Source: Nitrospirota bacterium
GTDB lineage: Bacteria; Nitrospirota; Thermodesulfovibrionia; Thermodesulfovibrionales; Dissulfurispiraceae
NCBI GenBank assembly: GCA_021791055.1
Contig: JAJYXI010000049.1
Location: 31,977 to 95,976 of the forward strand
Reading direction: 5' to 3'
Length of the DNA: 64,000 bases
A program made the position numbers and the translations under genes. The notes under the pieces are model-generated. The model was not told the DNA's origin. It made no database searches and was given only the letters and a program-made list of their open reading frames with translations. Shown piece by piece: positions 42,404 to 51,280 of the stretch (position 1 is the first letter of the stretch; each line of letters opens with the position of its first letter).

Positions 42404-44250
42404 AGAGAGCTTAAGGCCTCCTTTATCTTGTCTCTCACGTCAGGATTGGGATGTTCCTCGTGAACCGCCAATGCCTCATATGCGGCACTTCCGCCTATCT
42501 CCTTGATAGCATCTATTGCAGACATAACAACCGGGATAAACTCATCATTTAACATTGTGCTTATCATCTCAATAGCCTTTTCCCTGTCGCAGGAGAAGGC
42601 TACTGCCTTGATAGTGTAAAACCTTACCCATGGGTCGTCATCGTGAAGGGCATTAAACAGCTCAGGAGAGCAATACCTCGCCTCGCCGAGCCCGACAACA
42701 GCAGCCTTTCTTATGTCAGGATCGCTGTCTCCTAAAAACCAGATGAGCCTCGACACTGCCCTGTCAGTGCCCACACGGCCAAGCCCGTATATTGCAGCAA
42801 TCTTCACCCTCTTATTCAGGTCGTCAGCCAGCGTTAAAAGCATATCCACATCAAATACTGTCTTTGCTATCACATCCCTGACATTATCGCGGTACTTTGA
42901 GATGTCCGACAAAAAACTTTCGGCATCTATTTTTATAAGCGCCTCAACAATTCTCTCGATGACATCATAATATTTCTCTACCTCTAATAAATCCATCAGA
43001 GGCTTAAATGCATCTTCTGCCTGTATATTCCCGAGAGCCTCAATTGCAGAGCGCCTGACATGGGCATCCACATCCTTTATGGATACTTCAAGCAGATGTT
43101 CTGTTGATTCCGGCTCAGCTATCTCGCCAAGCGCCTCAGCAGATGCCCTTCTTAAATCCCTCCTCATATCATTCAGATAATCGACCAGTTTGGAGACAGC
43201 CTTTTTGCTTCTGGTTGCGCCCAGAATTTCGATTGCAAAGGACTTCCCCCTGTATTTGATACCGGGAGACTCAAGCAATTTAAGCATTTCTTCTTCCGAA
43301 TCCATAGAGCTGATAGAATCCCTCAATAATGCAATCCTCTCCTCGCTCTCCGGCAATGAGGGGTCTAAGGAACCGGCAATATCAACTATCAGCGGTACGG
43401 CTTCCTTGCAATTTAGGGAGGCAATGCCCTTCAGCGCTATCTCCTTTTCTTCCCAATCGCCCTCCTTCAGCACCTTTATGAGATGTCCTGACAAATCAGC
43501 CATCTCAGGGGTAATCCCTATCTGAATCAGGCTCTTTATAACCGCACTCCCTTCATCAACAGATGCCTTTGGCAAATATGCGATAAGAGCATCCACAGCT
43601 TTATCAGAGCCGAGTTTTCCAAGTGTTTCGATAGCAGCAAAACAGACCGCCGCTTCGGATGAAACAGAAAGCAGGGATGCTATATCCCTTACAGCCTCCT
43701 CAGCCTTTAACTCTCCGAGTGCATCCAGGGCAGAAAAACATACCCACTCCTCATCTTTAAGGGCTTCTATTAATTCTGGAATAGCCTCCCTATATCCCAA
43801 TAAACCAAGGCTTTTTGCAGCAGCAGCCCTTACATTTGCATTCGGGTCTTTAATAAGAGGTACAATTTTAGAGGGCTCAACCCCTTTCTTTATATCCCCC
43901 ATAAGGTCAATAGCAAACTTCCTCATATCATCATCCTTGTCCTCTAATAACGGATAAAGAAGGGGAATCACAATTTCTCCCAGTGCCGTAAGAATAATCA
44001 AAGCAGTATTTCTGAGATAGGAGTTTTCCCTCAATAAGGGCAATACCATATAACCGGCAACCTCTCCGCCTATGGCAATGAGAGAGCGCATAGAGGCATC
44101 CTGAACGCCTGCATTTTCATCGCTCAGCGCCTTAATAAGCGGGAATATTGCCCGCTCGTCGCCTTCCGATAAATCTTCCGCTGCCCTTCTTCTGACAGAA
44201 GGGTCTTTATCGCTGAGTCTCTGAATCAGCTTTTTAATATTCTTGACCAT
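42400..44250 (-). CDS. HEAT-repeat protein of chemotaxis operon
   Basis: A 616-residue protein made of about 15-18 HEAT/PBS-lyase-type repeats, each near 31 residues with the pattern D-x-VR-x-AA-x-ALG (for example LSDKDPSVRRRAAEDL, IKDPNANVRAAAAKSLG, DVDAHVRRSAIEALG). No enzyme domain is visible. It should form a long superhelical binding scaffold. It is cytoplasmic, as no signal peptide is present. Overlap with cheR by 4 bases and a strong promoter just upstream make it the first gene of the chemotaxis transcript. HEAT proteins accompany chemotaxis genes in some deltaproteobacteria, with unknown role. Confidence 0.88.
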   Translation of the reverse strand: MVKNIKKLIQRLSDKDPSVRRRAAEDLSEGDERAIFPLIKALSDENAGVQDASMRSLIAIGGEVAGYMVLPLLRENSYLRNTALIILTALGEIVIPLLYPLLEDKDDDMRKFAIDLMGDIKKGVEPSKIVPLIKDPNANVRAAAAKSLGLLGYREAIPELIEALKDEEWVCFSALDALGELKAEEAVRDIASLLSVSSEAAVCFAAIETLGKLGSDKAVDALIAYLPKASVDEGSAVIKSLIQIGITPEMADLSGHLIKVLKEGDWEEKEIALKGIASLNCKEAVPLIVDIAGSLDPSLPESEERIALLRDSISSMDSEEEMLKLLESPGIKYRGKSFAIEILGATRSKKAVSKLVDYLNDMRRDLRRASAEALGEIAEPESTEHLLEVSIKDVDAHVRRSAIEALGNIQAEDAFKPLMDLLEVEKYYDVIERIVEALIKIDAESFLSDISKYRDNVRDVIAKTVFDVDMLLTLADDLNKRVKIAAIYGLGRVGTDRAVSRLIWFLGDSDPDIRKAAVVGLGEARYCSPELFNALHDDDPWVRFYTIKAVAFSCDREKAIEMISTMLNDEFIPVVMSAIDAIKEIGGSAAYEALAVHEEHPNPDVRDKIKEALSSL

Positions 44251-44297
44251 TAAATACCCCCCGAAGACAGTAAAAAGTAAGGAAATAAAACCTAATT

Positions 44298-44326
44298 ATT
44301 ATAATGCCCTGCGAAGACTAATTCAA
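44298..44326 (-). promoter_or_regulatory. Sigma-70-type promoter for the chemotaxis operon
   Basis: On the minus strand TTGAAT, a 17-base spacer, then a perfect TATAAT, about 48 bases before the ATG of the HEAT-repeat gene. A second TTGACA lies further upstream (near 44340). This suggests that chemotaxis genes are expressed independently of the flagellar sigma cascade. Confidence 0.65.
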
Positions 44327-44359
44327 TGTAAAATACTTGTCAAACTTAACCGCACGTCC

Positions 44360-45091
44360 TTATGCACTTCCATCCCTGAATTGCTCCATTTTATTTCTAA
44401 GTTTAATAATGACCTTTCCATGCAGTTGACAGACCCTCGACTCGCTTATGTCCAGAATCTTTCCTATCTCCTTCATTGTGAGTTCTTCAAAGTAATAAAG
44501 CGTTACTACAAGCCTTTCCTTCTCCGGGAGTCCATCTATGGCATTTCCGAGCGCAGACCTCAATTCCTTCAGGTTCAATTCATCCAGCATGTCCCTCTCG
44601 TCCTCCCTCGATATGCATTCAAGAATATCAAGGGACTCGCCATCCTTGCTCACGCCTAAATCTTCCAGATTTACCATATTCATGGTGTTGGCTGTAGAAA
44701 GGGTCTTATAGAGTTCATCAAGTGTTATATTCAGCCTCTCGGCAACCTCCTCATCAGTGGCTATCCTGTTAAGGCTTTTTTCGAGCTCTGAATAAGTATT
44801 CCTTACCTCTTCCAGCTTCTTCCTTGCATCTTTTGATGCCCATTGCATGGAGCGAATCTCGTCAATTATTGCTCCCCTTATCCTGAAGTCCGCAAAGGTG
44901 CTGAGAGTAGCGTTCATAGAAGGGTCGTATCTTTCTATTGCCTCTAAAAGCCCGACTATTCCTGCTGACACCAAATCTTCTATGCTTAATTCAGGAGGGA
45001 GGCAGAATGCATATTTACCGGCATAATACTTCACCCTCGGCAAAAACTGTTCGACAATCCGCTCCTTTTGTTTTCCGGTTACTCTCTTCAT
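44360..45091 (-). CDS. fliA: Flagellar sigma factor FliA (sigma-28)
   Basis: A 243-residue sigma factor lacking region 1. Region 2 includes DLVSAGIVGLLEAIERYDPS and FADFRIRGAIIDEIRSMQW, the sigma-28 signature. Region 3 includes ATDEEVAERLNI. Region 4 is LPEKERLVVTLYYFEELTMKEIGKIL plus SESRVCQLH. It directs late flagellar genes and is held back by FlgM. It is the last gene of the fliL-flhG operon, 34 bases after flhG. Confidence 0.96.
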   Translation of the reverse strand: MKRVTGKQKERIVEQFLPRVKYYAGKYAFCLPPELSIEDLVSAGIVGLLEAIERYDPSMNATLSTFADFRIRGAIIDEIRSMQWASKDARKKLEEVRNTYSELEKSLNRIATDEEVAERLNITLDELYKTLSTANTMNMVNLEDLGVSKDGESLDILECISREDERDMLDELNLKELRSALGNAIDGLPEKERLVVTLYYFEELTMKEIGKILDISESRVCQLHGKVIIKLRNKMEQFRDGSA

Positions 45092-45125
45092 TTATAAATA
45101 TTATCACACTATCATCCAATTCTTA

Positions 45126-45944
45126 TCACCCGATCCTCAATGCCTTTTTCAAAAAGAACTGTATATTGCCCTTTACCTCGTTCAGGGGATTATCAAGGAC
45201 TTTCTTCCCTATGTTGGCCAGCTTCTTTGTGAAAGCGCTGTTCGGATACATGGCTATAAAGCCTTTCTGGGCGATTATTGCATCCTTCACATGCTGGTCA
45301 TAAGGCAGATAACCAAGATAGTCTATTGATAGATTAAGGAATTTATCAGCCACTATTGCCAGTTTCCTGAAGGTGTCAAACGCCTCCTTCTCCGAGCGCG
45401 CTGTATTTACGAGCACCCTGAGATGCCTCTCGCCGAAATCCCTTGAAAGCACTTTTATCAGCGCATAAGCGTCTGCTATCGATGTAGGCTCAGGCGTTAC
45501 AACTACTATTGTCTCCTGTGCGGCGCTGCAGAAAAACAACACATTGTCGGATATGCCGGCCCCGGTATCGATTAAAAAAACATCAAACTCTATATCAAAA
45601 TCATCCAGTTCTGAAACGAGTTTTAATCTGTGCTTGTCTGTAAGTTTAGTAAGCTCCCTGATACCGGAGCTTGCCGGAAGAATCATTATTCCCAGAGGTC
45701 CTGAAACAATAATATCCTTTATCCTCTTTTCTCCGAACAGTACATGTTTGAGGTTGTGTTTAGGAGCTATGCCGAACAATACATCTATATTGCTCAGTCC
45801 CAAATCGGCATCAAGTATAAGCACCCTCTTGTTGAGGCTTGCATAGAACAGGGCAAGATTAGCAACGAAGTTAGTCTTTCCAACGCCGCCCTTTCCGCTG
45901 GAGACGGCTATTATCCGTGGACTGTTAGCATTATTAATGTTCAT
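45126..45944 (-). CDS. flhG: Flagellar number regulator FlhG (MinD-like ATPase)
   Basis: A 272-residue ParA/MinD-type ATPase with deviant Walker A SSGKGGVGKTN (about 16-25), VLILDADLGLSNIDVLFG, and FLIDTGAGISDNVLFF. FlhG (FleN/YlxH) limits flagellar number, in part by stimulating FlhF. It starts on the last base of flhF's stop (TAATG), so it is translationally coupled. Confidence 0.94.
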   Translation of the reverse strand: MNINNANSPRIIAVSSGKGGVGKTNFVANLALFYASLNKRVLILDADLGLSNIDVLFGIAPKHNLKHVLFGEKRIKDIIVSGPLGIMILPASSGIRELTKLTDKHRLKLVSELDDFDIEFDVFLIDTGAGISDNVLFFCSAAQETIVVVTPEPTSIADAYALIKVLSRDFGERHLRVLVNTARSEKEAFDTFRKLAIVADKFLNLSIDYLGYLPYDQHVKDAIIAQKGFIAMYPNSAFTKKLANIGKKVLDNPLNEVKGNIQFFLKKALRIG

Positions 45945-46975
45945 TAAGCACCTCCGACAATAAGGCCTGCAAGAAATTCAGGGGTAGGAATCCTTATGTC
46001 ATCAGGAACATCGGGGCCTGTAGCCACAAAGGATAAAGGACGACTTGTAAGCAGGGAGAGATTATAAAGGCTTCCATACTGGCTCGCCATATCAAGTTTT
46101 GTAAAGCCTATGGAGTCAATCATATCGGCATTACAGCTCTGCCACGCCTTAAGCGCTGCATGGGTATCCATAGATGCATCCATAAGAAAACACTTCTTAA
46201 CAGGAAACCCTGATGGAAATATATCTCTTATATCCTCCAGTATTTCCTTGTACTCATACCCTGGGGTGTCGATAAGGATAGGCCCCCTTCCCATCTCTTT
46301 ATATACGATCTTCGGAAGGTCGCTTACCTTGCTTATAACCTTTAATGAGCACTTCAACTGCTTTGAGAGGTCCTTCATATATGCTATAGAGCCTATCCTG
46401 TTGTCATCAAGCGATATCAGATTGACATGTTTTTTATTTGATGAAAGCAGATGCGCTACCTTTGACATGGTCGTGGTCTTGCCTACGCCAGGAGGGCCAA
46501 GAAATATGAGTCCGCTTTCTTCGGCAGGCAGCATTCCCTGTATCCTCAAATCGCTCTTTATTACCCCCTTAAGGCTGTCAAGCGATTCCTGCGCCCTTTC
46601 AAGAAGGATTATGGCAAACTGGGTATCAACACCCTGCCTTACAAGCAGGTTGAATAATCCTTTTTTATCCTTTCCAATCCTGAGTGTCGGCACTATAGGC
46701 CTCAGGGTTTCCTTTAGAAAACCCATCTCATCCCTCAGTCCTCTTATCTCTCTCAGTATATCTTCAACCTCTGAAGATACTGTCTTTTCAATACTCGGTA
46801 TATTCCCTGATTCATCTATGGCAGCAGTGACTTCTACGGCATCTTTATTTATTATTCCAAAAGGCCCTGTCTTCACAGACTTGCTCGAAAGTATTATTGC
46901 ATCAGGCCCGAGCTCTTTCTTGACCGTTTCAAGAGCCTCCTTGAAGCTGCGACCGACAAATTTCTTGATTTTCAT
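45944..46975 (-). CDS. flhF: Flagellar placement GTPase FlhF
   Basis: A 343-residue SRP-type GTPase that fixes the site of flagellar assembly. It has N-terminal B-domain KKFVGRSFKEALETVKKELGPDAIILSS, N-domain helices, then the G-domain with P-loop GPPGVGKTT at 160-168. ILIDTPGYEYKE (G3) and the FTKLDMASQYG segment (G4) follow. It lies 14 bases after flhA and one base into flhG. Confidence 0.95.
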   Translation of the reverse strand: MKIKKFVGRSFKEALETVKKELGPDAIILSSKSVKTGPFGIINKDAVEVTAAIDESGNIPSIEKTVSSEVEDILREIRGLRDEMGFLKETLRPIVPTLRIGKDKKGLFNLLVRQGVDTQFAIILLERAQESLDSLKGVIKSDLRIQGMLPAEESGLIFLGPPGVGKTTTMSKVAHLLSSNKKHVNLISLDDNRIGSIAYMKDLSKQLKCSLKVISKVSDLPKIVYKEMGRGPILIDTPGYEYKEILEDIRDIFPSGFPVKKCFLMDASMDTHAALKAWQSCNADMIDSIGFTKLDMASQYGSLYNLSLLTSRPLSFVATGPDVPDDIRIPTPEFLAGLIVGGA

Positions 46976-46989
46976 TTAGCTGCCCTCCT

Positions 46990-49053
46990 TTAATCTATCT
47001 TTATCGTTCCGATCGAATAGAGCCTTGTATTCGGTGCAATTTCACCGTGCGATACAACCATAATGCTGCCCGAAACCCTCTCTGACAGCTTCTTCACAAA
47101 CCTCCTTATCGCCGGTGAACAGAGAAGCACCGGCTGATACCCCTTCATAATGCCTTCTTCGAAATTCTTCTTTATGCCTTCGATAATCTTTTCTGTTGAT
47201 ACAGGGTCAAGGGCAAGATATGAGCCCTGAGCTGTGGTTTGCACTGCTTCAATAATTACCCTTTCGACCCTCGGTTCAACTAATATTACAGACACAGAGC
47301 CGTCAGGATTCTGCAACTGCCTTGTTATGCTTCGGGCCAATGCCTGTCGTACATACTCCGTGAGAATATCCGTATCCTTTGTAACATTTGCATAGTCCGA
47401 CAGTGTCTCCAGAATTGTCTGCAAGTCTCTTATGCATACCCTCTCCCTGAGGAGATTCTGGAGCACCTTCTGAACAGCTCCTAAATTCAGGAGTCCAGGA
47501 ATAAGGTCTTCGACTACCTTTGGATGTGTCTTTGACAGATTATCGATCAATTTCTGTACATCCTGCTTTCCGAGCAGCTCGTGAGCATAGTTCTTTATAA
47601 CCTCTGTAAGATGGGTTGTAATAACAGACGGTACATCCACAACCGTATAACCTGCAAGCTGTGCCCTTTCAGCATCCCTTTCATCTATCCATAGAGCAGG
47701 CAGCCCGAAGGTCGGGTCTTTGGCCGGGATGCCTTCTATCTTAGCCTTCTCCGCCCCGGACGAGACAGCAAGATATTTGTTAATCATCACCTCTGCAGAC
47801 GCAACCTCGACCCCTTTTATGAGAATGGAGTATTGTGTAGGCTTCAGAGACAAATTATCCTTTATATGAACAGGCGGGACGATAAATCCCATATCTGTGA
47901 CCATCTGCTTTCTGATTGCCTTAATCCTTGTTAAAAGAGGGCCTCCCTCTTCAACAAGGGGTATAAGTCCATAGCCGATTTCTAAGGAGAGAGGATCCAG
48001 CGGAAGCAGTGACTCAAGGGTTTCAACCGGTCTTGCCTCTTCTGCTGCTGCAGGTGCAGCCTCTTCCTCTTTCTTAGCCGCCTTGCTTAAAAAATAAGCG
48101 CCTGTGCCTGTAATTGTAGCGAGCATTAAGAACGGGATATGAGGCAGTCCCGGAATAAGGCCGAAAAATGCAAGTATGCCTGCAGCAGTGCCCAATGCCT
48201 TTGGGTTTACCAATAACTGTTTTACCACCTCTGCACCTAAATTGGCTTCTGTAGCCGCCCTGCTGACAATAATACCTGCTGCTGTCGATGTAATAAGCGC
48301 AGGTATCTGGGCAACAAGCCCGTCGCCTATTGTGAGTATTGTGTAAGTCTTTGCAGCCTCGGCAATAGGCATGCCTTTTTGCAAGACGCCGATAAGAAAA
48401 CCTCCTATTATGTTAATGACCATTATAATTATGGCTGCTATGGCATCGCCCCTCACAAATTTGCTTGCACCGTCCATAGCTCCGTAAAAATCAGCCTCCC
48501 TGCTTATCTCCTGCCTCCTTCTTCTCGCCTCTGTCTCATCGATCAGGCCGGCATTCAAATCAGCATCAATGCTCATCTGCTTGCCCGGCATGGCATCGAG
48601 TGTAAACCTTGCAGAGACCTCTGCAATCCTTCCAGCTCCCTTTGTTATGACTACGAAATTTATTAGTATCAGGATTAAAAATATGACAAAACCGACAACA
48701 AAGTTGCCGCCGACAACAAACTCTCCAAAAGACTTAATAACCTTTCCTGCCGCCTCGGTGCCTATATCTCCCTTCATCAGTATCAGCCTTGTGGCTGCTA
48801 TGTTTAGCGAAAGCCTTAGCAGCGTGGAGATCAGAATAATTGACGGGAACACAGAAAAGTCGAGGGGCTTGTAAATATATGCAGAGACAAGGAGCACTAC
48901 AATAGCTAAAGTAATGCTGAATGACAGGGCCAAATCCAGCAATATCGAAGGAATCGGTATTATCATCAATCCGAGGATTACGACAACACCGACTGCCAGC
49001 ACAAGGTCGCTCTGTCTCAATAATCTATCAAGCATAACGTTCCTTTTTGGCAA
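46990..49053 (-). CDS. flhA: Flagellar export gate protein FlhA
   Basis: A 687-residue integral membrane protein forming the nonameric export gate. The N-terminal half has about eight helices and the conserved FHIPEP loop, here seen as RFTLDAMPGKQMSIDADLNAGLIDETEARRRR, with core DAMPGKQMSIDADLNAG. The cytoplasmic half (~350-687) has LLPLDPLSLEIGYGLIPLV and binds chaperone-substrate pairs. The start lies in a heptamer repeat region that also covers the flhB end. Confidence 0.97.
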   Translation of the reverse strand: MPKRNVMLDRLLRQSDLVLAVGVVVILGLMIIPIPSILLDLALSFSITLAIVVLLVSAYIYKPLDFSVFPSIILISTLLRLSLNIAATRLILMKGDIGTEAAGKVIKSFGEFVVGGNFVVGFVIFLILILINFVVITKGAGRIAEVSARFTLDAMPGKQMSIDADLNAGLIDETEARRRRQEISREADFYGAMDGASKFVRGDAIAAIIIMVINIIGGFLIGVLQKGMPIAEAAKTYTILTIGDGLVAQIPALITSTAAGIIVSRAATEANLGAEVVKQLLVNPKALGTAAGILAFFGLIPGLPHIPFLMLATITGTGAYFLSKAAKKEEEAAPAAAEEARPVETLESLLPLDPLSLEIGYGLIPLVEEGGPLLTRIKAIRKQMVTDMGFIVPPVHIKDNLSLKPTQYSILIKGVEVASAEVMINKYLAVSSGAEKAKIEGIPAKDPTFGLPALWIDERDAERAQLAGYTVVDVPSVITTHLTEVIKNYAHELLGKQDVQKLIDNLSKTHPKVVEDLIPGLLNLGAVQKVLQNLLRERVCIRDLQTILETLSDYANVTKDTDILTEYVRQALARSITRQLQNPDGSVSVILVEPRVERVIIEAVQTTAQGSYLALDPVSTEKIIEGIKKNFEEGIMKGYQPVLLCSPAIRRFVKKLSERVSGSIMVVSHGEIAPNTRLYSIGTIKID

Positions 49054-49123
49054 GAGGCAAAAGGCTATAAGCTATAGGAAAAAACTCTTTCTTCATTGCC
49101 TATCGCCCATTGCCTATTGCCTT
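49047..49123. repeat. Heptamer-arm hairpin at the flhB-flhA junction
   Basis: The left arm has GGCAAGA/GGCAAAA/GGCTATA units and the right arm TGCCTAT/CGCCCAT/TGCCTAT units. It supplies the last codons and stop of flhB (KKAIGNGR) and the 5' leader of flhA. Confidence 0.7.
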
Positions 49124-50173
49124 CTTGTTTTTCAGTTTATACACATTGGCAAGTATGGTTGCAACCGCCCTGTACAGTGTTTCGGGAATCTCCTGACCTA
49201 TATTCAGCTTAAACAGTATCCTTGCAAGGGGTTTGTCCTCAAAAACAGGGACACCGCTCTTATTCGCAATCTCCTTTATCTTCTCTGCAATAAGATTCGC
49301 TCCTTTTGCGATAACTGTCGGAGCCCCCATCTTTAATGACTCATATTTCAAGGCAACAGCAAAATGTGTAGGGTTCGTTATCACCACATCAGCCTTTGGA
49401 ACCTCCTGCATCATCCTCTTCCTTGCCATCTCTCTCTGCAGGCTCTTTATCCTTGCCTTAACGCGGGGATCGCCCTCTACTTCTTTGTGTTCCTCTTTCA
49501 CTTCCTGTTTGGTCATCCTTAGATTGCGTCCATACTGCCATCTCTGGTAGGCAAAATCAGCAACTGCAAAAACACTAAGGACAGTTGCCGATATGAGCAA
49601 GAGCTTTTTTATCTGGTTAAAAGAGAAGCCTGCAATTGACTGTATGTCCATATCAACAAGAAGCGGCAGATTTATCAGTTCCTTCTTTATAAGCAGGTAC
49701 AGTATCAGACCGAGAACAATAATCTTGAATATTCCCTTTATGGTCTCAAAAATTGTATTGAGGCTGAAAAATTTCTTTATCCCCTCAATAGGATTAATCT
49801 TGTTGATGTCCGGGCTCAATGGAGCCGGAGATATTAGAAAACCTGTCTGCAGAAAATGGACAACTACAATAGCCATCAGCATAACTCCCCAGAAAGGAGC
49901 CATCATCAATCCAACATGGAAGGTATCGGCCCTGAATATATCCACAAAAGAGACATCATTCAATGAAACTTCAAAACCCCTTTTCAGTGATGTCCTTAGG
50001 TATACGAGCAGGGCAGTAAGCATGAAGCCTCCAAATGAAAGGTATAAAAACACCACCCATAGAGGCATTATTCCTGTAAGCTCCCTGCTCCTCGGTACTT
50101 CGCCTTTTTCCCTTGCCTTTTGCCGTCTTCGGGGCGTCGCTTGTTCCGTCTTTTCTTCAAATTCTTCCGGCAT
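49100..50173 (-). CDS. flhB: Flagellar export switch protein FlhB
   Basis: A 357-residue membrane protein that switches export from hook to filament substrates. It starts EFEEKTEQATPRRRQKAREKGEVPRSREL (key EKTEQATPRR). Four membrane segments lie in ~35-205. The cytoplasmic domain has the self-cleavage motif NPTH at 267-270 in VVITNPTHFAVALKY. The last eight residues (KKAIGNGR) come from a heptamer repeat. It lies 3 bases after fliR. Confidence 0.96.
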   Translation of the reverse strand: MPEEFEEKTEQATPRRRQKAREKGEVPRSRELTGIMPLWVVFLYLSFGGFMLTALLVYLRTSLKRGFEVSLNDVSFVDIFRADTFHVGLMMAPFWGVMLMAIVVVHFLQTGFLISPAPLSPDINKINPIEGIKKFFSLNTIFETIKGIFKIIVLGLILYLLIKKELINLPLLVDMDIQSIAGFSFNQIKKLLLISATVLSVFAVADFAYQRWQYGRNLRMTKQEVKEEHKEVEGDPRVKARIKSLQREMARKRMMQEVPKADVVITNPTHFAVALKYESLKMGAPTVIAKGANLIAEKIKEIANKSGVPVFEDKPLARILFKLNIGQEIPETLYRAVATILANVYKLKNKKAIGNGR

Positions 50174-50176
50174 ACG

Positions 50177-50923
50177 TTACCTCGTAAAAACCATTATTGC
50201 GTCCTTTACATTTATAAAGGCCTTTGAAATAACCATTAATACAAGCGGCATTGACAGCGCAATGAAAATAATCCCGCCGGCTATAAGCAGTGGAAAACTT
50301 ACAAAGAATATGTTCGCCTGCGGTAAAGCCCTTGAAAGAAAACCCATGGCGAGATTAATCAGCACCTGAACAAGGATTACAGGCGCCGCTATTTTAAAAG
50401 CCAACGGAAACATAACAGAGCTCAGCTTTACAATAGACTCGAATATCCCTTTATACTGAATGCTGCTAATATCAAAGCTGCGCACAATACCCTCGATGAA
50501 ATAGTGATGCATATCGAGTATGAAAAAAATACCCATTGAAAGGAAACTGTAAAAAAGGCTCAAAGGCCCCAATACCTCGCCAAACTGAGGATTAAAGACA
50601 GCCGCAATTCCAAGCCCCATCTCTATGCTCATCCACTGGGCTGCCATCTCGACCGCTCCGAGTATTATCCTTGCTGTCAGGCCTATTGCAGAGCCGATAA
50701 AAAATGCCTCAAAAGCAGTCCTTACAGGATTATCCATCTTTATATTTTCAACCGGCACAACAGGCAGCAGGAGCAATGTGAGCGCAATAGCAAGGCCTGC
50801 CCTCACCATTATCGGCGTCATCCTCGCTCCGATAAAAGGGATAAAAGAGAGGATAACGGCAACCCTTATAAATACCGGGATGAACTTTTCGGAATATGTG
50901 TTTATCAGGTTATAGAGTTCCAT
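50177..50923 (-). CDS. fliR: Flagellar export gate protein FliR
   Basis: A 248-residue membrane protein of the FliP5-FliQ4-FliR1 export channel. It has about six hydrophobic segments and the FliR pattern IPVFIRVAVILSFIPFIGARM at the start, with MSIEMGLGIAAVFNPQFGE in the middle. It follows fliQ with an 87-base gap filled by a heptamer hairpin. Confidence 0.94.
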   Translation of the reverse strand: MELYNLINTYSEKFIPVFIRVAVILSFIPFIGARMTPIMVRAGLAIALTLLLLPVVPVENIKMDNPVRTAFEAFFIGSAIGLTARIILGAVEMAAQWMSIEMGLGIAAVFNPQFGEVLGPLSLFYSFLSMGIFFILDMHHYFIEGIVRSFDISSIQYKGIFESIVKLSSVMFPLAFKIAAPVILVQVLINLAMGFLSRALPQANIFFVSFPLLIAGGIIFIALSMPLVLMVISKAFINVKDAIMVFTR

Positions 50924-50929
50924 ACCATT

Positions 50930-51008
50930 AGCTCATAGTTCATAGCTGATAGCTCATAGTTTTTTAAAAATTTTATATGCATCCATGAGCTATGAGCCAT
51001 GAGCTATT
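50930..51008. repeat. Heptamer-arm hairpin between fliQ and fliR
   Basis: The left arm has AGCTCAT/AGTTCAT/AGCTGAT units and the right arm ATGAGCT/ATGAGCC units, around an AT-rich centre. Near-identical hairpins lie at 52676-52738 and 54375-54449, and a related one at 59281-59495. Confidence 0.8.
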
Positions 51009-51010
51009 AT

Positions 51011-51280
51011 TCACCTCACATACATTGGTATATTTTCAAATATACTCCTCGTAAATCCCACCAATATTTTGACCATCCACGGCAGCGCAACGAGCAATGT
51101 AATGAAAACAGCTATTATCTTGGGCACAAAGGTCATGGTCATTTCCTGAAGCTGGGTTATTGCCTGAAAAATACTTATTAATATTCCGATAATAAGGCTG
51201 ACCAGCAATACAGGACCTCCCACCAGCAGTATTGTTTCGAAGGTCTGCCTTGATATCTGATTTAATAATTCAACTGTCAT
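51011..51280 (-). CDS. fliQ: Flagellar export gate protein FliQ
   Basis: An 89-residue protein with two membrane helices and the family pattern ETILLVGGPVLLVSLIIGILISIFQAITQLQE, in which GILISIFQAITQ is most typical. Full FliQ length. Its ATG overlaps the FliO-FliP stop (ATGA), indicating coupling. Confidence 0.96.
   Translation of the reverse strand: MTVELLNQISRQTFETILLVGGPVLLVSLIIGILISIFQAITQLQEMTMTFVPKIIAVFITLLVALPWMVKILVGFTRSIFENIPMYVR

Noticed and set aside
46110-46979. A 289-codon plus-strand open frame
   Set aside because: It lies wholly opposite flhF, whose GTPase motifs are unambiguous; no domain pattern is seen in the shadow frame.
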